Shown in pieces: positions 35,006 to 46,293 of a stretch of DNA of 64,000 bases. The notes below the pieces were generated by a model. The model worked only from the letters and a program-made list of their open reading frames with translations, searched no databases and had not been told where the DNA came from. Made by a program: the position numbers and the translations under genes. The first letter of the stretch is position 1, and every line of letters starts with the position of its first letter. Origin of the DNA: Cephalopachus bancanus (taxonomy: Eukaryota > Chordata > Mammalia > Primates > Tarsiidae); contig JAPVLO010000044.1 of assembly GCA_027257055.1 (NCBI GenBank), positions 4,526,001-4,590,000 of the forward strand, read 5' to 3'.

Positions 35006-35314
35006 AAAGAAAGAAAAGAAAAAAGCACATTCTTTAGGGTCATATTAAATGCCACCTCTGTTAAAAACTCTCCAGTTATTCCCCCTTGCCCCCATAAGTG
35101 GTGTTTTCCCTTCTCTATCCCTTCTCTTTGTACCCTCTCCTCTCAGTAATAACTCGTTGGCATCTCCATTATTGACTTTGCATTATAGTTATCTGGCTAT
35201 TTATCTTGCTTAAAACTGAGCTTCTTGAGGTCCAGGGCCTCCTCTCAGGATCCCACGGTGGTACATAGCAAGCACTCAGAAAGCCTCTCTTGAATTTTGG
35301 GGTTTGGAATTGAA

Positions 35315-35814
35315 CATGGGACATAACTGACATAATGGAGCGGGAAAGAGATCAGCTGGTCAAAATCATGGCAAATGGAGTGGGTCTCGGGAACACTTGT
35401 TCTATGTTACGGAATGAAGTGTTGTCTCAGTAAGTAAAAATAGAAAAATTAATGCAGCAGGTCTGAATGGGGGTGTTAGGAGGCTGTGTGGGGACAGGCC
35501 ACACCCGAGGGCACAGCTGAAGGAGAAGCCGGTTGGTTTTCAAGGTGGCATGGCTGGTCTGTCTGAGTTATACCTTCGGCAGGAAGTAGGTCTGAACAGA
35601 GAGAAAAGTAGGGCTTCCTAGAGCTTCCCACACACAGAAGAGGGGAAGCAAAGAACACTAAAATTCATCTGCTGATTCTCTCTGGGCCTCAGGAGAGCAG
35701 TTCTGAGAAGGGCCTCCTGATACCCATCGCGTCCCAGTTCCACAGAGTGAATCAGGTTCTGATGCAGCTGGCAATAGGCCTTAATCACGAGCCTCATCTC
35801 GCAGGTTCCTACAG
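35315..35814. other. Non-coding stretch
   Basis: Nothing recognised. Confidence 0.4.
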
Positions 35815-36690
35815 ACAAGCTTTGTCATTTCTCTGAGGGAATCACTGCCGTTTCTCTTCCAGGCTCAAAGCAACTCCCGCTGCCCCATGTAAGCCCTGAT
35901 GAGATGGCAATTTAAGCCGCTTCGATTACCAGGTTTCATTAGGTGAGAAGGACTGATTAAGCAACAGTGGCCCAAGTAACCTTAGCAGTTCAGACACTGT
36001 TTTTCAAAGCCAAAGGAAGTCTTGCCAAATTAAAGGATGTCAGGATGAGATGCTATGAATATCAGTTTTCTTCTCTCTGGCAATTGGAGAGGATTAATTA
36101 AATGCTTGTGAAGTGCTTTGAAAATTTAAGCTGTTAAGAATTATTGTTCTGTATAATAGGGAAAAATAGAATTCTTGGCTCATTAAAGCTGTAATGCGCC
36201 TGAGCACTATTTTCAGGATATCTTTGAGAGCTACATTTTTATTAAGAGAAAGGAAAGAGAAATTTGTCTATGAATACACATTTATACAGAACACATGCTG
36301 CAAAGTCAGCTGGGTTAATCAGTGTTTCTCTTGATTAAAGAATGAATTGGGAAAAGCCATTTCTTATTGACTACCAAATAATCCATTATTTATCTGTACA
36401 GGGACAATTTCACTAATATATTAGCAGACAGGCATTTGCTTTCTTTAAACGGGATCAAGGGACTATAGACTGAGATTGTATTTAGATAAACATGGACTTC
36501 AATTATCTTGGATGGCCTCTTCTGCCTTAATAAAACTACATGAAGTAGACTTCTGCCTTCACTTTGTTAACAGTTTTGCACAGGGGCATTTTTGTTTTGT
36601 TTCTAGATGTTCTGAGATATTTGAAGGAGCACCATCCACAGTGGACCTTCACGTCTCTTTCAATCTACATTGACTGAGGATTTATGCCTT
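35815..36690. promoter_or_regulatory. Candidate conserved non-coding element (repeat-free)
   Basis: About 880 bases without any repeat that I can name, AT-rich but non-repetitive, with several TAATTA/ATTA/TTAAT-type homeodomain-like cores (36098 'ATTAATTAAAT', 36405-36425) and E-box-like CAGCTG/CAGTTG-type sites. The texture resembles deeply conserved enhancers near developmental genes. This is inference from composition only; conservation cannot be measured here. Confidence 0.3.
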
Positions 36691-36704
36691 CTTTTGTGTC
36701 TGTC

Positions 36705-37185
36705 TGTACCAGTTTCGTGTTGCTGCTATAACAAGTTACTGAAAACTTAGTGACTTAAAACAACAGAAATATATTATAGTTCTGGAGCTTGGAAGCCTAA
36801 ACTCAGTCTTACAGGGCTGAAGTCAAGGTGTCAGCAAGGCAGTTCCTTCTGGATGCTCTAGGGAAGAAGCCATTTTAGCCTTCTAGAGGCGATCTGCATT
36901 CCTTGGCTTGCGGCCCCTTCCTGGATCTCTCTGACCTTTGCTTTCATTGTCAAAACTCCTTCCATCTCTCTGACCCTCCTGCCTCTCTTTCTTTATTAAG
37001 ACCCTTATGCTTTGTACATTGAGTTTACCAGGATAGTCCGGGATAATCAACCCACCCCAAGATCCTTAGCTCAATAACATCTGCAAAGTCCTTTTTGTCA
37101 TGCAAGGTAACTTATTCACAGGTTCTGAAGATTAGGTTATGGGCATTTTGGGGGGGCCATTATTATTTCTACCACAGTCTACATC
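36705..37185 (-). repeat. Ancient LTR (same family as 29265-29935), antisense
   Basis: 'GTACCAGTTTCGTGTTGCTG', 'CTTAAAACAACAGAAATATA', 'GTCAAGGTGTCAGCAAGGC', 'TAGAGGCGATCTGCATTCC', 'CATGCAAGGTAACTTATTCAC', 'GGGCCATTATTATTTCTACC'. It supplies the unrearranged counterpart of the 29.3-kb LTR in opposite orientation. Confidence 0.82.
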
Positions 37186-37214
37186 TTCCAACCTCATTCT
37201 CTTTTTTCGCCTGT

Positions 37215-37410
37215 CTACTCAAGTCGGGCCCTGTTTTAAATGTTTTACAGGGATTAACTCATTTAATCTTCACAATCACTCTAGGAGAGAAATCTGTTAT
37301 CACAGAAAAGGAAACTGAGGCAAGAAAGGTTAAATGACTTACCTAGGGTTACTAGTTTAGTCCTAAACCTAAGCAGTAGGACTTCTGAGCCTGTACTCTT
37401 ACTCAAAGAT
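37215..37410 (-). repeat. MIR, minus strand
   Basis: 'GGATTAACTCATTTAATCTTC', 'GAAAAGGAAACTGAGGCA', 'AAATGACTTACCTAGGG' and 'TAGGACTTCTGAGCCTG'. Confidence 0.9.
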
Positions 37411-37429
37411 CACACAGATTTTGTTCCTG

Positions 37430-37690
37430 TCCTTGCCCTTATTATTATTGTCCTTATTATTTTTAATTATAAAAGTAACACAATGTGTGTGACTAAAAAG
37501 AATTCAAATGAAACTCATTCTCCCTGTCCTCTACTTCCACGTAGATCCCCCTTTCTAGTACCCTTTGCCAGAAATACCCTTTGAACCATTGCAGCTTTAG
37601 TGCTTCTAATGGTCACCACTGTACTCTAAATGTTATACGTTACTTTTGTAATTAACATAGTGAATTGTGGGCAGTTGTTCAGGTAATGTA
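37430..37690 (-). repeat. Old L1M fragment, antisense
   Basis: 'TTAATTATAAAAGTAACACAATG', 'CCACGTAGATCCCCC' and 'AATGGTCACCACTGTAC' fit the antisense 3' portion of an old L1. Confidence 0.6.
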
Positions 37691-37708
37691 AAATACATGT
37701 TTATTTTT

Positions 37709-38002
37709 TCTTCTTTTTTTTGAGTTGAAATCTCACTCCGTAGCCCAGGCTAGAGTGCAGTGGCACGCTCACGGCCACCTCAGCATCTACCCAGTGGGTT
37801 CCAGTGATCCTTCCACCTCAGCCTTCCAAGTAGCCGGAACTACAGGCACGTGCTACCATGCCCGGCTAATTTTTGATTTATTGTAGAGACGAGGTCTCGC
37901 CAAGTTGCCCGGGAAGGTCTCAAACCCGCGGGCTCAGGCAACCCACTCACCTCGGCCTCCCAAAGTGCTGGGATTATAGGCTGAGCCACCGAGCCCGGCC
38001 CA
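37709..38002 (-). mobile_element. Alu, minus strand, lineage-type
   Basis: 'GAGTTGAAATCTCACTCCGTAG' to 'GAGCCACCGAGCCCGGCC'; both arms are full. Confidence 0.94.
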
Positions 38003-38157
38003 TAGTTTTAAAGGGGACAGTCTTTGTCTAATATTTCTTCATTTGCTCAAAAAAATTTTGAGGGCTTTCTATGTGCCAGGCCCAGACACAAACACAGAGG
38101 TGAATGTGGTATGCCCCTGCCTTAGTCTACTCATTGGTATGTAACAAGAGCTCAACA
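38003..38157. repeat. MIR/L2-like fragment
   Basis: 'GGGCTTTCTATGTGCCAGGCCC' and 'GAGCTCAACAAATACTTAG' suggest a small old SINE or LINE end that served as the target for the next Alu insertion. Confidence 0.5.
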
Positions 38158-38171
38158 AATACTTAGTTTTT

Positions 38172-38635
38172 TGTTTGTTTGTTTGTTTGTTTTTGAGTTG
38201 GAGTCTCACTCTGTTGCCCAGACTGTAGTGCAGTGGCATGCTCCCGGCCACCGCAGCCTCTACCCGCTGGGCTCCGGCGATCCTTCCGCCTCAGCCTTCC
38301 AAGTAGCTGGAACTACAGGTGCACCCTACCACGCCCGGCTAATTTTTTTGATTTATTATAGAGATGAGGTCTTGCCAAGTTGCCCAGGCGGGTCTCGAAC
38401 CCATGGACTCAGGCAATTCACTCACCTCAGCCTCCCAAAGCGCGGGATTACAGGCTGAGCCACCAAGCCCAGCCTTTTTTTTTTTTTTTTAACTGAAGTC
38501 TCACTCTGTCGCCCAGACGGGAGTGCAGTGGCACGCTCTCAGCCACCGCAGCCTCGACCTGCTGGGCTCCAGAGATCCTTCTGCCTCAGTCTTCCAAGTA
38601 GCTGGAACTACAGGCGTGTGCTACCATGCCCAGCT
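38172..38635 (-). mobile_element. Three-monomer Alu insertion, minus strand
   Basis: 38172-38475 is a full dimer and 38476-38635 is an additional right arm behind a T run, truncated at 'CCCAGCTAA'. The single 14-bp duplication AATACTTAGTTTTT (38158-38171 and 38636-38649) brackets the whole array. On the Alu strand the order is right arm, A-run, left arm, right arm, A-tail. It is either one trimeric retrotransposition or a second Alu landing exactly in the A-tail of a 5'-truncated first one. Confidence 0.88.
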
Positions 38636-38649
38636 AATACTTAGTTTTT

Positions 38650-39390
38650 AAAAAGGCTAAATTCTAGCAATTCTAAAGAAAGGATTTGGATCCATGAAAA
38701 TGAGTATTTATATTGGGAATGGGACAAGGATTGTATCTAGTGCACTGGACAGATCCCAACTGCATTCCAATGAACTCAAAGCCTGACATTTGGAAACCAG
38801 GTACAGTACTTAAAAACCTAAATGTTTTCTAACGTCTTGTGGTGCCTAGCAGATAACTGTTTTCCGGAAGAAACATGATTATACAGTTGTGGGCTGCTGC
38901 ATTTCCTGACCTTTGGGCTTTCAGGAACTTCCTGTAGCCAGTTCCAGTTTCATTCTCAGATGCTCATGTTGTATCCCCAACTTCTCACTGTGTTTGGGGG
39001 AATTTGTTTTGGATGCTGTTTAGTATATTCACCAACCTCAGAGAGTGAGTGACTGGCAACAGGTGAGTCTGATAAAGAAAGCATTGTTTTTGTTCTGCTT
39101 TAGACATGTCTGACATGTTGGGGACTTGTTTTCCTTTGCAAAGTTGATAGGAATCTTTTGGGAGGGAGGAGCAACTCCCCAATGCAGGCCAAGAAAGTCT
39201 TTGTTTGGCTAGTAGTAGAGCTAAACTTGGAAGGGAATGCTGACATGTCTCTAGAGCTGTCCGCCTAAGCTGAATGACACGTGAGTGTCAGTAGTCTAAC
39301 ATAAGAGGAGATAGATGTAGTTTCCCGGGCAAGAGACATCTGTGATTGCCTGGAAACAAATACAGCCCATCAGTGATTCAATAGATGGGT
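38650..39390. other. Non-coding stretch
   Basis: Nothing recognised. Confidence 0.4.
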
Positions 39391-39392
39391 TT

Positions 39393-39520
39393 GAGCTGGG
39401 TGTGGTGGCTAATGCCTGTAATCCCAGTGCTTTGAGAGGTTGAGGCGAGCCCAGAAGTTTAAGACCAGCAACATAGCAAGACCTCATCTCTCAAACAAAC
39501 AAACAAACAAACAAACAAAC
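39393..39520 (+). mobile_element. Alu monomer (FLAM-like) with (AAAC)n tail, plus strand
   Basis: 'GCTGGGTGTGGTGGCTAATG' to 'AAGACCTCATCTC', then seven AAAC units. Single left arm. Confidence 0.88.
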
Positions 39521-39848
39521 TTATAACACTATAGACTAACTTTCCACATGCTCCCCAAAGCCCAAGTTCTAGTATAACCTATTCCTCCTCCCGGTCATCA
39601 GTGCCTTTTCCCAAAGCACAAATCCTGCCTTTGCTAAGTTTTTGTCCTGCTGTTGCTCTAATTAGCAGCTTTTTCTGTGAGTCTCTGCAATCTTGAATTT
39701 TTGGAAAGCCCATTTCTCAAGTTTCTCCTCCATGAAACCTCTACTAGTTCACTAATTCACTTGACAAATGTGTTACTGCTTTTCAGGGCACACTGGCTGT
39801 CCTCTCAATAGTCGAAGTAGGTTCTCTGCATGGATTAAAAAGCAATCC

Positions 39849-40130
39849 TGCCAGGCTTGGTGGCTCAGCCTGTAATCCCGCGCTTTGGGAGGCTGAGGTG
39901 AGTGGACTGCCTGAGCCCGCAGGTTTGTGACCCACCTGGGCAACTTGGCAAGACCTCATCTCTATAATAAATCAAAAACTAGCCGGGAGTGGTAGCGCAT
40001 GCCTGTAGTTCCAGTTACTTGGAAGGCTGAGGTGGAAGGATCGCCGGAGCCCAGCAGGTCGAAGCTGCAGTGGCCAGGAGTGACCACTGCACTCCAGTCT
40101 GGGCGACAGAGTGAGACTCCAACTCAAAAT
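39849..40130 (+). mobile_element. Alu, plus strand, lineage-type
   Basis: 'CCAGGCTTGGTGGCTCAGCC' to 'GAGACTCCAACTC'. AAAAAGCAATCCT repeats at both sides (about 39838 and 40134). Confidence 0.95.
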
Positions 40131-40279
40131 TTAAAAAAGCAATCCTAGATAAAACTGTCAAAGTTGGCTAAACCAGTTAAGACTGTACAGATTATTTCCA
40201 AGTATCTTACAGTTGTTTTACAATGAACCAGTTCACCAGACCAAACCCATCTATCTATTTATCTATTTTTATGTTTTAA

Positions 40280-40572
40280 CATTTTTTGAGTTTGGGTCTC
40301 ACTCTGCTGCTCAGGCTGGAGTACAGCGGCAGGATCATGACTCACAGTAGCCTTGATCTCCTGGGCTCAGGCAATCCTCCCACCTCAACCTCCCAAGTAG
40401 CTAGGACTACAAGCATGTGCCAACACACCTGGCTAATTTTTTTTATTTTTTTGTAGAGACGAGGTCTCACTCTGTTGCTCAGGCTTGTCTCGAACTTCTG
40501 GGCTCAAGCAATTCTCCTGCCTTGGACTCCCAAGGTGTTAGGATTACAGACGTGAGCCACCGCATCTGGCCC
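40280..40572 (-). mobile_element. Alu, minus strand, older
   Basis: 'GAGTTTGGGTCTCACTCTGC' to 'GTGAGCCACCGCATCTGGCC'. Conventional arms, moderately diverged. Confidence 0.92.
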
Positions 40573-40574
40573 CT

Positions 40575-42444
40575 ACTTTATTTCTTATTACAAAATCTCA
40601 CCAGGCATCATGAAAAGAATAGTTGGTTTTGAGATGATGCCAATGAGCTGGTATCTGACTTGTGTTAAATATCAAGTTACTATGAATTCACATAAACCCC
40701 CAATAGGTGCTGGTTTTATTCATAAGAGGAAAGTGGTTTATTATCACTGGAACATTTACTATGGGTCAGAGACAACACTAACACTTTATCTTTCATTGGA
40801 GTAGATAGATTTGCAGTTGATGTGATTTGAGGAGACCAGGAAACCTCCCTACCTGGATGTGGCCTGAAAATATTTGTCACTTATCCTGAAATCTCATCAA
40901 TCAGAGCATTATTGGGATTGGCTTTACAGTTTACAAAATGCTTGTTTATAGATTGTCATGGAAGCAGATTTGCCTCCCTATTCAGAAAAGGACATTTATT
41001 TAGCCCACAGTGGGGCTAATTTTCCTTCAGATGGAAGGTAAAAGCATACTTATCAGTCAGAATTAACCACATCAGGTTGAGCCCCTCCCAAACCTAGTGA
41101 AGATTCACTAAGGTGAAAGTAATCTGATTAGATTAATTTAGCATTAAAAGGAAGTAGGAAAAGGAAGGAGAGGTAATACTGACCCTTCTAGAGGGGAGGG
41201 GGCACAAAGCAGACCAAGAAAAGCCAGTGCAAGAATTCCATCCAGTTGCTTCTGGATGGCTGATGTAAAAGCTCTGACACTTTGAGACTGTTGTGTGTGT
41301 CTTCAGGGAACACTCTGTCCTGGACAGCTCTGCAGTTTAAAAGAATCCACTAGTTTATAAGGCATCTCAACGGTCAGCAGCAGGCCAGAGACATACTGTT
41401 ATTTTCAGATGGACAAGATGCTGTTGTGTAGAAGGGGTAAGTGTGGGAGAGGAACAAAATCGAACTTTGGCAAAGCAGGGTGTTTAGAACTTTAGTGGCC
41501 CACCGGCAAGTCCTCTTTAGCATGTACATGACACTGTGCAGAGGCACAGGGTTTCTGAAGGGCAGGCAACTTCACATCTCACTCCAAGGCTGCTCACCCC
41601 CAGGGCCTTTCAGGCTCAGGACAGGACGCTGGAATCCTTCTCAACCCAGGTCAAGGCCACATGGCCTATCCATTACTGTGAAGATGGAAAATTTACCTCT
41701 AAACTGGAGTTAACTGAACTTTATTGACCTTCCCGTACACAGAGGAGTTATAACTTCCCCCTAAAAATGTGAGGGGAAAGTTGCAGTTGAAATAGTGTAA
41801 TTAGGGATACTGTAAACTTGTGTTTTGCATATGTAAACTTTATCATATGCTGGCATTTGTACATACTCTCCCAGTATAGGATTTTATAAACAAAATTATG
41901 TCCACTGTACTTTATAGGCAACTGGAAAGACTTTTCAAGGGTAATTTTGATTACATTGTTCCTTTTTGGAGAGAGTAGAATTTAAGACCTAACTCTGGTA
42001 AGATGTGATGCCACTAGATATTAAATTTATCTATACTTTTGTATGTGTCATGCGTTTGCTTCTTGCCAATCTTTTGAATTTAGCCTGGCAGTTTGTTCAG
42101 ATCAGAGTCTCTTTTGCTTAAAAGTATGTCCCATAATTCCATCTTGTAACATCCACTTACACCTTAATTGAATTGAAATTGAAAAGTTCAAAATGCTGCT
42201 CTAGAATTTTTTTAGTTTTTTAGTTTCCTTCAGGCATTTATTTATGTTAGTTTACCTATTAGGCACCTATGCTTCATATGGCTTCAAAAAACCTACCTGC
42301 ATGGAATAGCTAGCCCCCCAAAGGCAGTGACCTGTGACCTCATTCCTGAGTTGGGAGTTCCTACTTCCAGTTGCTTCCTGCATGTGCCCTAGGCACCTCA
42401 TACCTCCAAAACAAAAGTCGGGTTCATCACCATTTGCCAAGCTA
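40575..42444. other. Repeat-poor non-coding stretch, about 1.9 kb
   Basis: No named repeat and no exon that I can support. The right end includes the L1 target site. Confidence 0.4.
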
Positions 42445-43372
42445 GAAATCTCAGAATGGGGTTGTTTTTTCCTTTCACCTAGTTTGAGTTCCTTGTAGAT
42501 CTTGGATGTTAGGCCTTTGTCAGACACATAATTTGCAAATACTTTTTCCCATTCTGTGGGTTGAGAAGACATACAAGCAGCCAACAGACAAGTGAAAAAA
42601 TGCTCAGCCCCACTAATCATCAGAGAAATACAAATCAAAACTACAATGAGATACCATCTAACTCCAGTAAGGATGGCCATTATTAACAAATCAAAAAACA
42701 ACAGATGCTGGCACCAGTATGAAGAAAAGGAAACGCTTCTACACTGTTGGTGGGAGTGCAAACTAGTTCAACCTCTATGGAAAGTAATGCAGCGATTCCT
42801 AAAAGAACTGAAAATGACTTTCCATATGATCCGGCAATACCTCTCCTCGGAATATATCCAGAGAAATCGTTCTACAAAAAAGACACCTGCACATACATGT
42901 TTATTGCCATACTATTCACAATAGCAAAAACATGGAACTAACCCTATTGCCCAACGAAAGTGGACTGGATAAAGAAAATGTGGTACATATACACAATGGA
43001 GTATTATGCAACCATAAAGAAGAACAAAATTATGGACTTCACAGCAAATTGGATGGAGTTGGAGATCATCATACTTAGTGATCTATCACAGAAACAAAGA
43101 ACTGAATACATGTTCTCACTCATAAGTGGCCCCTGAACAGGAGTCACAGCACAAGGAGGGATCAGCAGTCACAGAGCACTGCTAGGGGAGGGAGGAGGGT
43201 GGGGAACATATAACAACACGAAAGGTACCTGGTCCTATACCAGGGGGAGTGAGGACCAGCTGGAGACTCAGGCTTCACCTGCATGTACCCTACTTGCATA
43301 GTTAATCCTTACTTATACCCCACATCTCTATAATAAAATAAAATTTATTTAAAAAATGAAATCTCAGAATGG
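42445..43372 (+). mobile_element. L1 retrotransposon, 5' truncated and 5' inverted (twin priming)
   Basis: Flanked by the perfect 15-bp duplication GAAATCTCAGAATGG (42445-42459, 43358-43372). 42460-42563 is L1 ORF2 in antisense ('GTAGATCTTGGATGTTAGGC', 'CCCATTCTGTGGGTTG'). From 42564 the same element runs in sense: 'CATACAAGCAGCCAACAGAC', the ORF2 C-terminus with the Cys motif [13 protein letters not shown] (42747-42788), a short lineage-specific 3' UTR (about 43130-43330) and an A-rich tail with AATAAAATAAAA. Frame damage leaves no intact ORF2. Only the C-terminal end of the reverse transcriptase protein is represented. Confidence 0.96.
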
Positions 43373-43384
43373 ACCTAAGAGCAA

Positions 43385-43545
43385 AACAGTTAAGCTGGGT
43401 TTGTGTTTGAACCCTGGCCTTGACCTCTTCGTGCCTCAGTTACCTCTTGGGTCAAATAGGAATACTAATATAGTATTTACTGCACGGAGGATGATAAGGT
43501 AATTCATGTGCCTGGCCCAGAGCAGTAGGTGCTTCAAAAGGCAAG
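43385..43545 (+). repeat. MIR, plus strand
   Basis: 'GTGTTTGAACCCTGGCCTTG', 'CCTCAGTTACCTCTTGGGTC', 'GATGATAAGGTAATTCATG' and 'CCTGGCCCAGAGCAG'. Confidence 0.82.
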
Positions 43546-44440
43546 TTGTACTATGCCTCCTGTACAACTGTCACTACCATTCGCCTTGGCTTTTCACTCT
43601 GCATATCCAACCATCCCGAAATCTAGTCGATTCCACCCTAGATTAATCTGTCCCTTCAAGACCCACGTCTGCATTTCTTTTGCCACCTCTTGGGTTCAGG
43701 CCTGGACAGAAGTGTCCTTCCTGGCCTTCTCCCCACCAGCCTTTCCTTTCTGCCATCCCCATTCCGTCTTGGACACACTGTTCTCCTTTGTGGTTGTCCC
43801 TTCTGCTTGGAAAGCCTTTCCATCTTCATCTGGGAAACCCACTCCTTAGTCAGAACCCAGTTCAAACTTTATTGCCTCAAAAAATCCTTTCTTGGTTTCA
43901 CCAGCCTGAGACGTAGTGCCCATTCCATACATTAGCCCACAAAGTCCAGCACTCGCTGTCTGGACCCCACTGACTTCTTCAGCACCATTGTCTATACCAC
44001 AGCCTAGTGCCTTACACCCTTCCAATCCCCTCCCCCAGAAAAACTCCCTGCAGTGGTGATTTTTTTCACTTCCTGAAATTGGGCAGGCTACTTACCACAC
44101 AAAATATTCCTCTTAAATGCGTTTCCTCTTATTAAAGTTCTCTACTTTCTACTATTCCGGGATCCAGTTAATTCCTTCTAATCCTTCAGTTCTTTCCTCA
44201 GTCACCTGTCCTATTATACAGCTGTCCTATCATACCTTCTTAGTACCAGGCACCTCTTTTTTCTTTTGCAATTTTTTCACAGCTTTAGTGACATATTTAT
44301 GAGGTTAATGTCTGTGTCCATCACTAGGCTATACTGTACACTTGATGAGTGCAGGGCTAGTGCCTTTGTATTCCCAGAACCTTTCGTGGTGCTTGGCATT
44401 TGTTGAATCAATCAATGAATATGAATATATAAATGTCTTC
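43546..44440 (+). repeat. L2 LINE 3' region, plus strand
   Basis: 'CTTGGCTTTTCACTCTGC', 'TTGTCCCTTCTGCTTGGAAAG', 'CAGAACCCAGTTCAAACTTTA' and later 'GTGCAGGGCTAGTGCC', 'TTCGTGGTGCTTGGCATTTG', 'TTGAATCAATCAATGAATATG'. It is one of the better preserved L2s in the window, ending a few hundred bases before the CpG island. Confidence 0.85.
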
Positions 44441-45149
44441 CTCACTCGGTAAGCTCTAAGACCAAGCCCGGTGCATGACAGACCATCCCTCTGTAAATAT
44501 TTGCTATTGAAGAAATGAATGATAGCATCATCAATGACTGCATGGATCTATAACTCACCCAAGCCCTTGACTTTTGGGCTTTGGGGACGAGCATGTGTAG
44601 TAGATGCTTGCGGCTAAGAACACGTGTTTTTTACTTTCCCAAGAAACACTGTTTGGATGTGCTAATGGTCCCAGAGGACGACAGCTGCCACAGTGAGCAA
44701 AGTATTAGGTTGAGAACAGACGTAAAATATCAACAAAGGCAAAGACTACAGATTTGCTGAGGAAAGCCGGAAATTAACAGCCTGTGCGAGTACCCAGGAT
44801 AACTCTCTCTGCCTTTCGCTGTGATCAGAAACTTGTGTTCTCAGTGGAGCGCTTGCTGAAAAACTTCCTCTGAAAGGGATTTGCTGATGGTGGGGAGGTT
44901 GGGGACTACAGGGCGGAGGCTTGTCCCTGGATTCTAACAATCCCACGTAGAAAGCTCCTTTTTGTTTGCACACAGAGCGCCGTATTACAGACCACCTTAC
45001 ATGGACATTCAATCAGAGTTTGTCAGTGTCTCAGACGCTGGCGTGTGCTCATGGCGTCGGTCAAACAGTCACAAACGACGTCTGCCTTTTACTCTTTATG
45101 TTCCAAGGGACTTCCTGGAGGGCCGAGGACACGGGGAAAGGCGTGCTCC
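44441..45149. other. Upstream flank of the CpG island
   Basis: Unique sequence that becomes CpG-richer toward 45150. No exon is assigned. A divergent transcript on the minus strand is possible (see the promoter entry), but no clear minus-strand splice donor stands out. Confidence 0.4.
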
Positions 45150-45578
45150 CCACTACGAGACAAGCCTTGGAGAGCTGCTCGGAGCGACGCAGGGGCGGGA
45201 CCTTCCCTCTGGGAACCAGACGAGCCGCGCGGGAGCGGCCGTGAACAGCACCGGCAGCCTCGCTCCGGCGGGCCGACGCCTGGGCCGGGAGGCTGGTCGC
45301 GCGGCCTCGAACAAAGCCTCGCGGAGGGCACGGAAGCGACAGCCCAGACCCGGCGGACGGGCGCTCGTTCGCTGTCGCCAGGAGGAGCGCCGGTCGGAGA
45401 GATGCCCGCGGCCGCACTGACAGCAGCCAGGGAGCCCAAGCGCCCACGGCCGCCCCCGCAGCCCAGCGCCGAGACACCCGCGCGGGCCGCCGCCGACCGC
45501 GCCGGAGCCTCTGCGCCTGCGCGCCCGCGGGAGACCCCGCCCCCTCCGGGCTCCCGGGCCGCGGGGCCGCGCCTCCTC

Positions 45579-45608
45579 ATGGCCGCCGCCGCAGTGTGTG
45601 GTATTTAG
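45579..45608 (+). other. Short upstream ORF (9 codons) near the transcription start
   Basis: ATG at 45579 in GCCTCCTCATGGCC (G at +4, C at -3), reading M-A-A-A-A-V-C-G-I then TAG. If the transcript starts upstream of 45579 this would be a leader peptide in the 5' UTR. If the transcript starts just after it, it is irrelevant. Confidence 0.4.
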
Positions 45609-45834
45609 CGGGAGCGCGCGGCGGGCTCGAGGACGCGCGAAACGGCGGCGGCGGCCAGGGGGGAGCCGGGGCGGCCGTTGCGGGGCGCGCTCTCGAGCGG
45701 CGGCGGCGGCGGCCCAGGGTGCCAGGTCGGTCTTGGCGTGGGGGAGAGGCGGCGGCGCTGCCCGCGGTGGCGGGGCTTGGCCACGGAGCGCGTTTGAGCC
45801 GGGACCGGGGTCCGAGGCGCGCTCTCCGCCCACA
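45590..45834 (+). other. Probable first exon (5' UTR) of an unnamed plus-strand gene
   Basis: GC-rich leader sequence ends in CGCCCACAG followed by GTAAGTGG, a near-ideal splice donor (exon end 45834, intron from 45835). The 5' boundary is a guess within 45500-45620. The exon contains GGCGGCGGCGG-type runs typical of first exons. No long coding frame crosses the donor with a plausible start, so it is probably non-coding. I do not recognise the gene. An alternative donor (GGTGAGTGC, GT at 47035) could end a longer or alternative first exon. Confidence 0.6.
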
Positions 45835-46293
45835 GGTAAGTGGGGCCCGGCCTGGAGGGAGGAGCCGGCGGCGAGGGGCTCTCCGGGAGGAGGGCTCCCG
45901 GGCCCGGTAATGGCGGCGGGCGGGAAGGGCGGGAGGCCGGCCGGGCTGCGCCGCCAGGGCCGGGGCGCGGGCGGTCCCCGGCGCGGCGGCGCCTTTGTCT
46001 CGGCCCGAGCCCGGCCGTCCGGCCGAGCGCCGCCCCCCCCCCCCCTCCCCTGCCCTGCCCGCCGCCACGGCCGCGGCCGCCGTCGCTAGCCGGCTCGCCC
46101 CCGCCCCCGGCGCCCCGGGCCCGGCTGGGTGACGGCGGGGGTCGGCCCCCGCGCCGCGGGCCCGGGCGGGGGAAGGGCCTCGGCGGCAGCCCGGCCCCCG
46201 CGCGCCCGGGAGGCGGGCCTGACCGGGGGAGGCGCCCGGCGCGCCCCGCGCCCTCGTGCCGGCCTTTGTTGTGGAGGGTCCCGGGGTGTGCGG

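Larger units (their letters stand above)
34330..35310 (+). repeat. L2 LINE 3' region, plus strand, split by two Alus
   Basis: 34330-34455 carries 'CAGCCTAGAGCACTCCCTTGC'. 35025-35310 carries 'CTCAGTAATAACTCGTTGGC', 'GAGCTTCTTGAGGTCCAGGG' and 'TACATAGCAAGCACTCAG', the L2 end. Two plus-strand Alus occupy the gap. Confidence 0.75.

Noticed and set aside
42592..42924. 110-codon frame with a Cys/Trp motif that looks protein-like
   Set aside because: It is real protein homology but to the C-terminus of L1 ORF2 within a truncated, inverted L1 copy, not a host gene.
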